Source of the DNA: Gallionella sp.
GTDB taxonomy: Bacteria; Pseudomonadota; Gammaproteobacteria; Burkholderiales; Gallionellaceae
Direction of reading: 5' to 3'
Assembly (NCBI GenBank): GCA_029850565.1
Contig: JARCRR010000088.1
Location: forward strand, 1 to 11,510
DNA length: 11,510 nucleotides
Shown here: in pieces, positions 1 through 5,745 of the stretch
Layout of the letters: the number at the start of each line of letters is the position of its first letter
Position numbering within the stretch: position 1 is the first letter of the stretch
Position numbers and translations under genes: made by a program
The notes under the pieces: model-generated
Database searches by the model: none
Seen by the model: only the letters and a program-made list of their open reading frames with translations
Told to the model about the DNA's origin: nothing

Positions 1-219
1 AACGCAGCCGTCAGTATCCCAGGTATCCGAGTAGAACCCATCACTCCGGAAATCGCTGTTGCCAGCACACGGCTTCCGGGGGATATCCATCCAGATCCGG
101 CAGATAGATTGATCGCTGCAACGGCACGCCATCTAGGCGCACTGCTGATCACGGATGACCAACTCTTACTTGACTACAGTGCAGCCAAACACCTGAAGGC
201 TTTGAAGGCTGGAAGGTAA
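1..219 (+). CDS. PIN-domain toxin (VapC-like), 3' end only
   Basis: The reading frame is open from the first base and ends in TAA, giving the last 72 residues of a protein whose start lies left of the window. The segment has the C-terminal signature of PIN-domain ribonucleases: an acidic DPADRLIAATA motif, then GALLITDDQLL and a short basic helix. In the family these late aspartates help build the Mg2+ site that cleaves RNA, and such proteins are usually the toxin of a type II toxin-antitoxin pair. The antitoxin would normally be encoded just upstream, out of view. Seen: motif and stop. Known: PIN-family role. Inferred: toxin activity and the presence of an antitoxin. A stand-alone PIN protein is the alternative. 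Confidence 0.8.
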   Translation, partial: NAAVSIPGIRVEPITPEIAVASTRLPGDIHPDPADRLIAATARHLGALLITDDQLLLDYSAAKHLKALKAGR

Positions 220-290
220 GCTCCCCCAACCACCAGAATATCTGGGCACCCTTTATCGATCAGTGAGATTTCGAATCTGTGCTGTCGACC

Positions 291-314
291 CACCACACTA
301 CGCAATAAGTGGTG
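291..314. terminator. Inverted repeat between convergent genes, possible bidirectional terminator
   Basis: CACCAC at 291-296 pairs with GTGGTG at 309-314 around a 12-nt loop. It sits between the toxin gene (+) and the small unknown gene (-), where a shared terminator would be expected. On the plus strand it is followed only by a short T run (TTT), so it would be a weak intrinsic terminator at best. The remaining sequence between 220 and 335 shows nothing else I can name. Confidence 0.3.
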
Positions 315-335
315 TTTGCAAAGTGGTCACGAAGC

Positions 336-599
336 CTACTCAGCCGCATCAAGTCGCACCTTAAGATGCTTGATCTCCATCATCAGCTCGCCCGACCTTG
401 ACTGTAAGTATTCAGCGCAGTATCTAGCTCCCTGCAGTACATCTTCCTTCACAGGATCATTGCTCGACATGACACTGGTGAAGGCATCGCACATGAATGA
501 GTTCACCTTATGGAACTCTGCAAAGCTATCCGCCAGTTGCACGACTTCTTGAGCTATTGTCATGCCATCATCATTTTGCTGTTCGATGAATAATCTCAT
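336..599 (-). CDS. Unknown 87-aa soluble protein
   Basis: The predicted protein is 87 aa, mildly acidic, cysteine-poor and mostly helical in character, with no signal peptide or membrane segment. I do not recognise a family. The start ATG has an AGAAGG-like ribosome binding site about 10 nt upstream on the minus strand. It also overlaps by 4 nt (ATGA) the stop codon of a possible 18-codon leader at 596-652, which would allow translational coupling. The competing plus-strand frame over the same bases has no comparable ribosome binding site. It is convergent with the PIN toxin gene and not obviously part of that toxin system. Its function is unknown. Confidence 0.6.
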   Translation of the reverse strand: MRLFIEQQNDDGMTIAQEVVQLADSFAEFHKVNSFMCDAFTSVMSSNDPVKEDVLQGARYCAEYLQSRSGELMMEIKHLKVRLDAAE

Positions 600-652
600 C
601 GGCAGATGCCTTCTGAAACACGATCTGATGCTCGTTTGATGCTAGTTATCAT
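596..652 (-). CDS. Possible 18-aa leader peptide
   Basis: A minus-strand ATG at 652 is preceded at 5 nt by a strong Shine-Dalgarno sequence (GAGGGG) and opens an 18-codon frame, MITSIKRASDRVSEGICR. It ends in TGA overlapping the ATG of the 87-aa gene. This ribosome binding site is better than the one in front of the 87-aa gene itself, so ribosomes may load here and pass downstream. No regulatory codon run that would suggest attenuation is visible. It may be a true leader peptide, or only a translation-feeding device. Confidence 0.3.
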   Translation of the reverse strand: MITSIKRASDRVSEGICR

Positions 653-733
653 ATTCGCCCCTCTAATTTGATGACGGAACAATAGCAAAACCAATCCCCC
701 AACCGAATAGGCAATTTGATTTGTGCAATCACA

Positions 734-889
734 TCATTGAGTTATTCGCGATTGATACGCGCACCAGCCAACAGCAACCCGATCAATCTCGCTTACTGTG
801 ATGATCCATTCTGGACTAACACCAGTGAGTTGATGAATTCGTTTGAGATCAGCTTGGTGCAATCTGATCGTGTCACCGGAGCGTATCAA
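734..889 (-). pseudogene. Short protein-like frame, possible gene remnant
   Basis: A 51-codon minus-strand frame begins 2 nt after the stop codon of the exported-protein gene at 892 and ends in TGA. Its residues look like real protein: DLKRIHQLTGV is followed by SPEWIITVSEIDRVAVGW and AYQ. There is no ATG. The first possible start is TTG at 889 without a ribosome binding site, and a second TTG lies at 862. The frame is closed by a TAG a short way upstream, inside the neighbouring gene. I read it as the 3' remnant of a gene that lost its beginning, or a small protein using a weak TTG start. The family is not recognised. Bases 653-733 show no further gene. Confidence 0.3.
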
Positions 890-891
890 GC

Positions 892-1614
892 TTAGTTTTG
901 GTTTGCCGCAGCCGGTGTGACAGAGTGAGCTTGGGAGACTGGCAGCACCACGGCGCTATTTGAAGCTTGTTTCTCTGCGGGGAAATGGTTTTCGAGAAAC
1001 TTACCTACGAACGAAACATAGACTGCATTTGCGGTGTCAGCACCATCCTTGTTCGATTGATAGACAATAGTTGACGAAAGGGCACTGTTCTTTTCGTCCT
1101 TCTTCTCACTACCCTCGACTTTGCTGAATTCACTGAAGATAATCGAGATCACCACAGACTTTTCCGATCCAGAAGATGGACGCCACATTTCACCAATCAA
1201 TGAGGCACCGCCTGTGTAGAAGGCACTCCCTATGGTGGCTGCAAGTCGCTCTTTGTCTATTCCAGCGTCAATGTTGGTTTCGACTTCATCAATATCAAAT
1301 GAGGTACCCATGATTGTCAGCACTACATCGGCATCTTCCTTCTTATCAACTAATGTAACCCCGTGCTGCCGGAACATCTCTTGGGTCCGCATTGTGGTTT
1401 TCTCATATGGCTTGCCCCAACCCCAAGGTTTCGGCACCCATACATAAATATGTCTAGGTTGCTTGTTAGTACTGAACTCAGGGATCGATTTCCCCGCAGT
1501 AACTTTGTCAGTTACAGACACGAGTGTAAATTCCAGCTTTGCAGCATTTTCACCTGCCAAGCAACTTGATGCGGCCAACATCATTACCACCGACAAAAAC
1601 AATTTCTTAAGCAT
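892..1614 (-). CDS. Exported protein of unknown function, 240 aa
   Basis: The protein starts with a clear Sec signal peptide: two lysines, a hydrophobic stretch LFLSVVMMLAA, then a small-residue cleavage region (SSCLAG) near residues 17-22. A Cys at residue 18 might make it a lipoprotein, but the lipobox is poor, so periplasmic export is the safer call. The mature part holds a tryptophan-rich VWVPKPWGWGKP segment near residues 58-69 and a DADVVLTIMG strand near 94-103, reminiscent of small periplasmic or outer-membrane lipoprotein folds; I cannot name a family. The start is supported by AAGGA about 8 nt upstream. It lies downstream of, and on the same strand as, the Sel1 protein gene, so the two may be co-expressed despite an inverted repeat between them. 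Confidence 0.72.
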   Translation of the reverse strand: MLKKLFLSVVMMLAASSCLAGENAAKLEFTLVSVTDKVTAGKSIPEFSTNKQPRHIYVWVPKPWGWGKPYEKTTMRTQEMFRQHGVTLVDKKEDADVVLTIMGTSFDIDEVETNIDAGIDKERLAATIGSAFYTGGASLIGEMWRPSSGSEKSVVISIIFSEFSKVEGSEKKDEKNSALSSTIVYQSNKDGADTANAVYVSFVGKFLENHFPAEKQASNSAVVLPVSQAHSVTPAAANQN

Positions 1615-1643
1615 TCAACATTCCTTCGTAACGATTTGAAATA

Positions 1644-1677
1644 GAGTCTTCCCCACTCTTTCCGGCGGTTAAGACTC
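1644..1677. terminator. 7-bp inverted repeat between two exported-protein genes
   Basis: GAGTCTT at 1644-1650 pairs perfectly with AAGACTC at 1671-1677 around a 20-nt loop. Read on the minus strand it follows the Sel1 gene stop and precedes the next gene's ribosome binding site, where it could partly terminate transcription. The following TATTTC is not a proper U tract, so an operator or a processing stem-loop is equally possible. Confidence 0.3.
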
Positions 1678-1710
1678 TTCGATCCTCCAAAACTCTGCTT
1701 ATTGCCCTAC

Positions 1711-2853
1711 TCAGTATTGCGGGGCGCGGTAATTTCCATTGTAGAAGGAGCAGTCATAGCTAGATGGAAACAATTGGTCGCGTTTGATCCAATGCTCGTT
1801 GCCGTAGTTAGACACTGCATGGGCGACCTTGACTAGATTAGCTTTCAACTCGATGACGGGACCGCAGTTGGACTCATCGCCTTCTTTGATCGACTTCCTG
1901 AAGGCTACTACGCGTTGTTTCTCCTTCGCTTGGCGATCGGCCTCTTCTGCAATCTGGTTCTTCTTCGCAAGGAGTTCCCTCAGGCGTTTCTTGGCATCGA
2001 CATTTCCACCTTGTGCCGCTTTGGTCCACAATTTCTCAGCCTCTTCCTCGTCCCGAAACTGTTCATATTTGTATACGCCAAGCACGTAGGCAGCATCAGC
2101 ACTTCCTGCCGCAACGGCCTTCTCTAACCATTTCTCGCCCTCAAAATGCGTTTCCTGGCGTCCCATGAAGAACAATCCTCTTTGATATTTGGCACTCGCG
2201 TCACCCTGCTCCGCTCTTCTATCTGCTGCGATCAGATCTTGCTCTGCTTTCAGGCGGGTATCTTCCAAATCTTGCTTCCGCTTCACCTCTAAAGCGATTT
2301 TATCCTTAGCATCTTGCTCCGCGAGTGCGATCAGGCCGCTGGATGAAGCAATTTCTAAGAGCTTCTCTTGATCGACCGCAACCATGCTTCTCACGGATCC
2401 GAACAGTAGATTCAATGAACCGATGGCGGCCTCACCTGCGGTCGTCACACTCTTGGTCAATTCGGATGAACAGATGGAATAGCTATTGGCTTCACGATAT
2501 CCCGTTCCGCCGACTGGACGCTTGAAACATTCCCAACGGTTGCCACTGCCTGGCCCCCTGTCTCTTTCTGCTGCAGAGACCTTGGTCGGTGCAGATGCCT
2601 TCAATCGGATCAACTTGAGATTGGGATCGACAGAGACCCGCTCAACACCCTCTTGGGTCAGGTCTGCGGTTTTTGAGACCTTCCACGAATCACCCTCTTT
2701 TACCAAGTAATAGATATTGGGCTCTGCATATGGACTGATCGAGCTATCAACGGAATAGGGTGTCTCGCCATTTGGCGTTGTAGCAGCCTGCACCGGTAAG
2801 GTCAAAGTGACCAAAGCTATGAGCGAAGTCGCTCCAATAAGGTATCTCTTCAA
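1711..2853 (-). CDS. Exported Sel1-repeat protein, 380 aa
   Basis: I place the start at TTG 2853 because GGAG lies 6 nt before it, and the resulting N-terminus (LKRYLIGATSLIALVTLTL, then PVQA before AT) is a textbook Sec signal peptide. An ATG 12 nt upstream at 2865 is in frame but has no ribosome binding site. Numbering from that ATG, residues about 175-220 are charged and helical, and 221-290 carry about two Sel1/TPR-like repeats (A..G...AAYVLGVYKYEQ, then A.KLWTKAAQGGN). Residues 295-325 form another charged helix. The C-terminal domain has WIKRDQLFP followed by a cysteine and FYNGNYRAP. Sel1 repeats usually scaffold protein-protein contacts in the periplasm or envelope. The partner is unknown; a shared envelope role with the adjacent exported protein is inference. 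Confidence 0.72.
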   Translation of the reverse strand: MKRYLIGATSLIALVTLTLPVQAATTPNGETPYSVDSSISPYAEPNIYYLVKEGDSWKVSKTADLTQEGVERVSVDPNLKLIRLKASAPTKVSAAERDRGPGSGNRWECFKRPVGGTGYREANSYSICSSELTKSVTTAGEAAIGSLNLLFGSVRSMVAVDQEKLLEIASSSGLIALAEQDAKDKIALEVKRKQDLEDTRLKAEQDLIAADRRAEQGDASAKYQRGLFFMGRQETHFEGEKWLEKAVAAGSADAAYVLGVYKYEQFRDEEEAEKLWTKAAQGGNVDAKKRLRELLAKKNQIAEEADRQAKEKQRVVAFRKSIKEGDESNCGPVIELKANLVKVAHAVSNYGNEHWIKRDQLFPSSYDCSFYNGNYRAPQY

Positions 2854-2956
2854 ATCTGTCTCCATTTATCGTTATTGAACTGAGCTACATTTCTGGTGGA
2901 TTGGGCTGACATACCGAGTAGCAATCTTTAAACACGCTCAGCATCCACACAAACCC

Positions 2957-3001
2957 AAAGTGTTACTTTACCTGAATGAGCATTAAAACCAAACTTAAAG
3001 T
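2957..3001 (+). promoter_or_regulatory. Candidate operator palindromes upstream of XRE gene
   Basis: Two short palindromes built from the same words lie in the 174-bp gap between the divergent Sel1 and XRE genes: AAAGT-gtt-ACTTT at 2957-2969 and ACTT-a-AAGT at 2993-3001. The word AAAGTGT occurs at both. A flanking pair AAAACC (2985-2990) and GGTTTT (3006-3011) brackets the second one. Small XRE repressors often bind such repeats and control their own gene. No clear -35/-10 pair could be fixed, so the operator role is an inference. Confidence 0.3.
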
Positions 3002-3039
3002 GTGTGGTTTTGCATTAGCCAGTCGTCAAGACTTCGCAC

Positions 3040-3297
3040 ATGCAAAATCAAACTCAAAAGAGTGGTGCGCAATTGCTCTTTGCGAGCAACATGCGGCGCA
3101 TCCGCTTAGAAAAGAACCTCACACAAGAACTTGTGGCCGAAGCTGCGGGATTGCATACCAACTACATCAGTTCGGTAGAACGCGGCCAGCGCAACATCTC
3201 GATCAGTAACATCGAACGTATCGCCTGTGCATTGGGGGTGACCATGCCGGAACTGCTCACCGCACCTGAAAAACCAAGCAAGCCCGTCAAGAAGTAA
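3040..3297 (+). CDS. XRE-family helix-turn-helix regulator, 85 aa
   Basis: This is a single-domain DNA-binding protein. Residues about 11-75 form the five-helix Cro/C1 (HTH_3) fold: MRRIRLEKNLTQELVAEAAG, then LHTNYISSVERGQRNIS and IERIACALGV. The helix-turn-helix is near residues 29-48. The tail is lysine-rich and short, so there is no sensor domain. This size and layout match phage-type repressors, controller proteins of restriction-modification systems and stand-alone antitoxin-like regulators; no restriction gene is visible beside it. No strong Shine-Dalgarno sequence precedes the ATG. An internal Met at codon 18 is an alternative start but would cut into the domain. It could regulate itself and the following + operon; that is inferred from position only. 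Confidence 0.85.
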   Translation: MQNQTQKSGAQLLFASNMRRIRLEKNLTQELVAEAAGLHTNYISSVERGQRNISISNIERIACALGVTMPELLTAPEKPSKPVKK

Positions 3298-3388
3298 CTG
3301 CCTCAACTCTCCCGCCATTTTTCGATATTCCTACTCAGAATTTGGATCGTTGAGTCTGGACCTAAATCCAATTCGCATCCCCCTCTTT

Positions 3389-3401
3389 GTCCGTAACGGA
3401 C
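3389..3401. repeat. 13-bp perfect inverted repeat GTCCG-taa-CGGAC
   Basis: GTCCG at 3389-3393 pairs with CGGAC at 3397-3401. It lies in the 199-nt stretch between the XRE gene and the first small gene of the next operon. It could be a protein binding site for the upstream XRE protein, or part of a weak terminator, but no T run follows. Confidence 0.3.
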
Positions 3402-3462
3402 CCAGTAGAAAACACTCACCGAAACTCATCTGTTGCCTCTTTGGTTTTTGAGCGTTTCAGGT

Positions 3463-3496
3463 AAATTGATTCTGCATTCACAGAAAGGATCAATTT
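3463..3496 (+). promoter_or_regulatory. Hairpin enclosing the ribosome binding site of the four-gene operon
   Basis: AAATTGAT (3463-3470) pairs perfectly with ATCAATTT (3489-3496), and inside it TCTG (3471-3474) pairs with CAGA (3481-3484). This leaves a 6-nt loop and a 4-nt AAGG bulge. The AAGGA ribosome binding site lies in that bulge and the start of the lower stem, and the ATG of the 30-aa gene follows at once at 3497. In RNA this 12-bp hairpin would limit access of ribosomes and so control the whole translationally coupled operon. As DNA it could instead be a dyad operator. Seen: pairing and position. Inferred: the regulatory effect. Confidence 0.5.
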
Positions 3497-3589
3497 ATGC
3501 AAATACGCAATACCGCAATATCTGCCACCTCAATGGGTTCAACGGATTATTGCTATTCAGTTTCAAACAGCAAGGATGAACAGTCATGA
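3497..3589 (+). CDS. Small 30-aa protein at head of coupled operon
   Basis: ATG at 3497 has AAGGA 7 nt upstream and opens a 30-codon frame beginning MQIRNTAISATSMGS. It is rich in Ser, Thr and Asn and has a single Cys. Its TGA overlaps the ATG of the 251-aa gene by 4 nt (ATGA), the pattern of translational coupling. The strong ribosome binding site and exact overlap support real translation. No domain is recognisable; it may act as a leader that governs translation of the following genes rather than as a protein. Confidence 0.5.
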   Translation: MQIRNTAISATSMGSTDYCYSVSNSKDEQS

Positions 3590-4341
3590 ACATCCTTAAA
3601 ACCCATACCTGCCCTACCGCGCAAGCCGATACTTTCTTGGTGTACTGGACCAACAGTCTGCTCCGCCCCAAAGGTGTGCTTAAAGTACGTATCCGCGCGC
3701 ACATCGAAGATCGACACATCGCCGCTGAACTGGCCGCCATGCAACATCTGCTGGAAGACAAGGAAGTCATAGGACAGAACGTTGTCGGAAATGCGGGTAC
3801 GCATCTGATTGTTTCACTGGGTGCCATCCGCAAACTACAACGCCGCCAATCAGACAAAGATCACTTGGCTTCCTATGCGAATTTCCTGACCACCCGCTTC
3901 GCAGGATGCCAACTCAGCGTAGACAAGGACACGCGCTGGTTCGACGGTTTCCAGATTGATGGGGTCGAAGATTTGCTGGTCAGCGGTCCGCGTAGAGAGC
4001 AGGTGTTGATCAACGGCCTGGGTGAGGTTTCAGTCACACAGCATGTGCTGGAACGTTTTGCGGATCGAGTACTGGCGGATAACACTCCAGACAGAACCGC
4101 ACAGTTGGCTTGGAAGCGCCTGACTGACTTGGCCTCCGACCGGTCGGTACGTGAAGTGTTTCGGCACAGTCCGTGGACGGGAGCCAAGTATTGCCAGCAA
4201 GGTAAACAGGAAGGGCGCTATTTCCTGAACCCGAAACGCAATCTGGTGATGGTCGTGACGGACAACCCGCGCGAAGGAAAGCGCTTGGTCACGACCTACC
4301 CCGCCACCAGCCAATTCCACGAAATCAGGATTGCCGCTTAA
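3586..4341 (+). CDS. Unknown two-part protein, 251 aa
   Basis: The protein appears to have two halves. Residues 14-125 hold a strand-helix region with RIRAHIEDRHIAAELAAMQH and LIVSLGAIRKLQ, loosely like an RNase H-type alpha/beta fold; I could not align a full set of catalytic residues. Residues 148-240 run VTQHVLERFADRV (His153, Arg157, Arg161), then AWKRLTDLA, GRYFLNPKRNLVMVV and KRLVTTY. This order resembles compact RelE/colicin-like RNA-binding or RNase folds found in mobile-element proteins. A GGATGA segment upstream supplies a ribosome binding site, and the start overlaps the 30-aa gene. The stop is fused to the next gene's Shine-Dalgarno sequence. No signal peptide, so it is cytoplasmic. 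Function is not known; a nucleic-acid role is inference. Confidence 0.68.
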   Translation: MNILKTHTCPTAQADTFLVYWTNSLLRPKGVLKVRIRAHIEDRHIAAELAAMQHLLEDKEVIGQNVVGNAGTHLIVSLGAIRKLQRRQSDKDHLASYANFLTTRFAGCQLSVDKDTRWFDGFQIDGVEDLLVSGPRREQVLINGLGEVSVTQHVLERFADRVLADNTPDRTAQLAWKRLTDLASDRSVREVFRHSPWTGAKYCQQGKQEGRYFLNPKRNLVMVVTDNPREGKRLVTTYPATSQFHEIRIAA

Positions 4342-4353
4342 GGAGGTAAAACC

Positions 4354-4608
4354 ATGGATCAAAATCCTGAAGAAAACTTTAAGCTCACTCGTACAAAGAT
4401 GCAGGGATACATCAATGGGGGACGCTCAGCCATTGAGAATGCCTTGTTGTTGGTGCTGGTTCGTCCGCGTACACCGACAGTGGAAGATAAAGCTGATTAC
4501 CATGGATTACTGAGTCTGCTGCAACAGTACAACAAGCTGTTAGCGCCATACGAATTACCCAAAGCAAACATGCAAGCAGCGAATGATGGTCAAGGAGGAT
4601 CGCAATGA
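4354..4608 (+). CDS. Unknown 84-aa helical protein
   Basis: A near-perfect Shine-Dalgarno sequence (AAGGAGG) overlaps the stop of the previous gene and lies 7 nt before this ATG, so expression is probably strong. The protein is small, helical and soluble, with a hydrophobic central helix (AIENALLLVLVRP) and a second helix (GLLSLLQQYNKLLAPYELP). That is too short to be a clear membrane span and fits a small oligomerising partner. The last codons overlap the next ATG by 4 nt and encode that gene's ribosome binding site. No family recognised; it probably works together with the 251- and 206-aa proteins. Confidence 0.65.
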   Translation: MDQNPEENFKLTRTKMQGYINGGRSAIENALLLVLVRPRTPTVEDKADYHGLLSLLQQYNKLLAPYELPKANMQAANDGQGGSQ

Positions 4609-5225
4609 ATACCCCCCTTCACCTGCGTTACGACCATACCGACCACAGTCGTCTTCCCATTGATGCGCGATCACGCCCTTCTGTGGAGATTCCTTGGATG
4701 GATTGTTACTGTGTGGGATTCAGGATTTCGACAGTGAGTCATGATCGTTATCAGTATGCGCTGGTCATCGCAGACGACCATGAAGAACTTACCTATGGAA
4801 TTAAGCGCGAGATCGAATTGATCCGTGCGCAACCTTCCGAACTTCCTCTGCAAGCGGTGGATGTGGTGTATGTGCGTAATCTTAAGACACAAGATCCCGA
4901 TTTCATGAACCCGACGGATGTGGATGAGGTGCGTATGCATACGCAGGAAACGCTATGCAAACGGGATGATGAGCATTTTGTGGTGTTTGGTTTGATTGGG
5001 GATTCGAAGATCATCCTGATGGACATGCATACCAACGATGCGATTTCGGCCATTCGCCTTGCGCGGTACGAGCATGCCAAGACTTTCACTCAGAAGTTCA
5101 CAACGCTAGAGGTTAGACATGCCCATCCGGTGGCTTCGGAGTTTGATGCGTTGAGCCAGATGACTTTTGAGCGAATGAAGTCGCTGGAAGATTCCAGCGT
5201 GTCGGGTTCTACCTACCTGAATTAG
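4605..5225 (+). CDS. Unknown 206-aa protein, last gene of coupled operon
   Basis: Starts within an ATGA overlap with the preceding gene, with GGAGG 7-8 nt upstream. The protein is acidic and soluble. Residues 30-75 look like alternating strands and a helix (YCVGFRI, YQYALVIADDHEELTYGIKR), followed by a long run with many Asp, Glu and His residues (NPTDVDEVRMHTQE) and DSKIILMDMHTNDAISAIRLARYEHA near residues 130-160. No motif I can name. Its stop codon overlaps the 3' end of the ihfB-like gene on the other strand by 4 nt, with no space for a terminator between them. Confidence 0.65.
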   Translation: MNTPLHLRYDHTDHSRLPIDARSRPSVEIPWMDCYCVGFRISTVSHDRYQYALVIADDHEELTYGIKREIELIRAQPSELPLQAVDVVYVRNLKTQDPDFMNPTDVDEVRMHTQETLCKRDDEHFVVFGLIGDSKIILMDMHTNDAISAIRLARYEHAKTFTQKFTTLEVRHAHPVASEFDALSQMTFERMKSLEDSSVSGSTYLN

Positions 5226-5509
5226 GTACGTGGGTGGTCAACGCGCTCGCGTAATTCCTTGCCGGGTTTGAAGTGAGGGACGTACTTGGCAGGAATCGAT
5301 ACGGGTGCGCCTGACTTCGGATTCCGACCTTTGCGTGGCGGTCGATAGTTCAGAGTGAAACTGCCGAAGCCACGTATCTCTGCCCTGTCTCCATTTGCCA
5401 AGGCGCGCGACAGTTCATTCAAAATCGTGCGAATGGTCAGATCAATGTCTTTGATTGTGAGTTGCGGGAATTGCTCGGCAAGTCTCTGGATCAGTTCCGA
5501 ACGGGTCAT
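5222..5509 (-). CDS. ihfB: Integration host factor subunit beta (orphan context)
   Basis: A full-length HU/IHF family protein, 95 aa. It matches the beta subunit: MTRSELIQRLAEQFPQL at the N-terminus, EIRGFGSF at 44-51, NYRPPRKGRNPKSG at 54-67 with Pro64 as the expected DNA-intercalating proline, and VPHFKPGKELRERV near the end. With the alpha subunit, IHF bends DNA sharply at specific sites and helps integrases, promoters and replication origins. In most proteobacteria ihfB follows rpsA; here no rpsA is present, so this may be a second, mobile or accessory copy. There is no clear Shine-Dalgarno sequence, but a perfect -10 hexamer lies upstream. Its 3' end overlaps the convergent + operon by 4 nt. 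It could serve the tyrosine recombinase further right; that is inference. Confidence 0.93.
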   Translation of the reverse strand: MTRSELIQRLAEQFPQLTIKDIDLTIRTILNELSRALANGDRAEIRGFGSFTLNYRPPRKGRNPKSGAPVSIPAKYVPHFKPGKELRERVDHPRT

Positions 5510-5549
5510 AGCAGTGTTGATTGGTATACAGCAGGTAACGCGGCAGCGA

Positions 5550-5555
5550 ATTATA
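5550..5555 (-). promoter_or_regulatory. Perfect -10 box (TATAAT) of the ihfB-like gene
   Basis: On the minus strand TATAAT occurs 40 nt before the ihfB start codon. The sequence 17 nt further upstream (CATTCT) is a poor -35, so a sigma-70 promoter with a weak -35 is likely. It overlaps the ribosome binding site of the possible divergent small gene at 5569. Confidence 0.45.
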
Positions 5556-5568
5556 GAGGAGAAGTGAT

Positions 5569-5727
5569 TTGAAGAATGTCACATGGAATCGCATCAGGCG
5601 GTTCATCAACAAATCAGGTATCGGTTACTTTGCACCGTTGATCGCAGCAGTCAGGCTGATTAGGAAACGGCGGTGGAACTATGCCCATCAACTGCGCGTT
5701 GTTCACCGATATTCATTCCGAAAATAG
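5569..5727 (+). CDS. Possible 52-aa very basic peptide
   Basis: A TTG codon preceded at 8 nt by GAGGAG opens a 52-codon frame ending in TAG; an in-frame TAG at 5554 rules out an earlier start. The product is strikingly basic (for example RLIRKRRWNYAHQLR) with a short hydrophobic middle (GYFAPLIAAV), giving an amphipathic, nucleic-acid- or membrane-binding look. It is divergent from ihfB and convergent with the helicase gene. No family recognised. The TTG start and small size keep confidence low; it could be chance. Confidence 0.27.
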   Translation: MKNVTWNRIRRFINKSGIGYFAPLIAAVRLIRKRRWNYAHQLRVVHRYSFRK

Positions 5728-5745
5728 AAGTCCAGATTAGTCCGC

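Noticed and set aside
3495..3857. Minus-strand frames opposite the four-gene operon
   Set aside because: They are shadows: the plus strand has strong ribosome binding sites and coupled overlaps, the minus frames have none.
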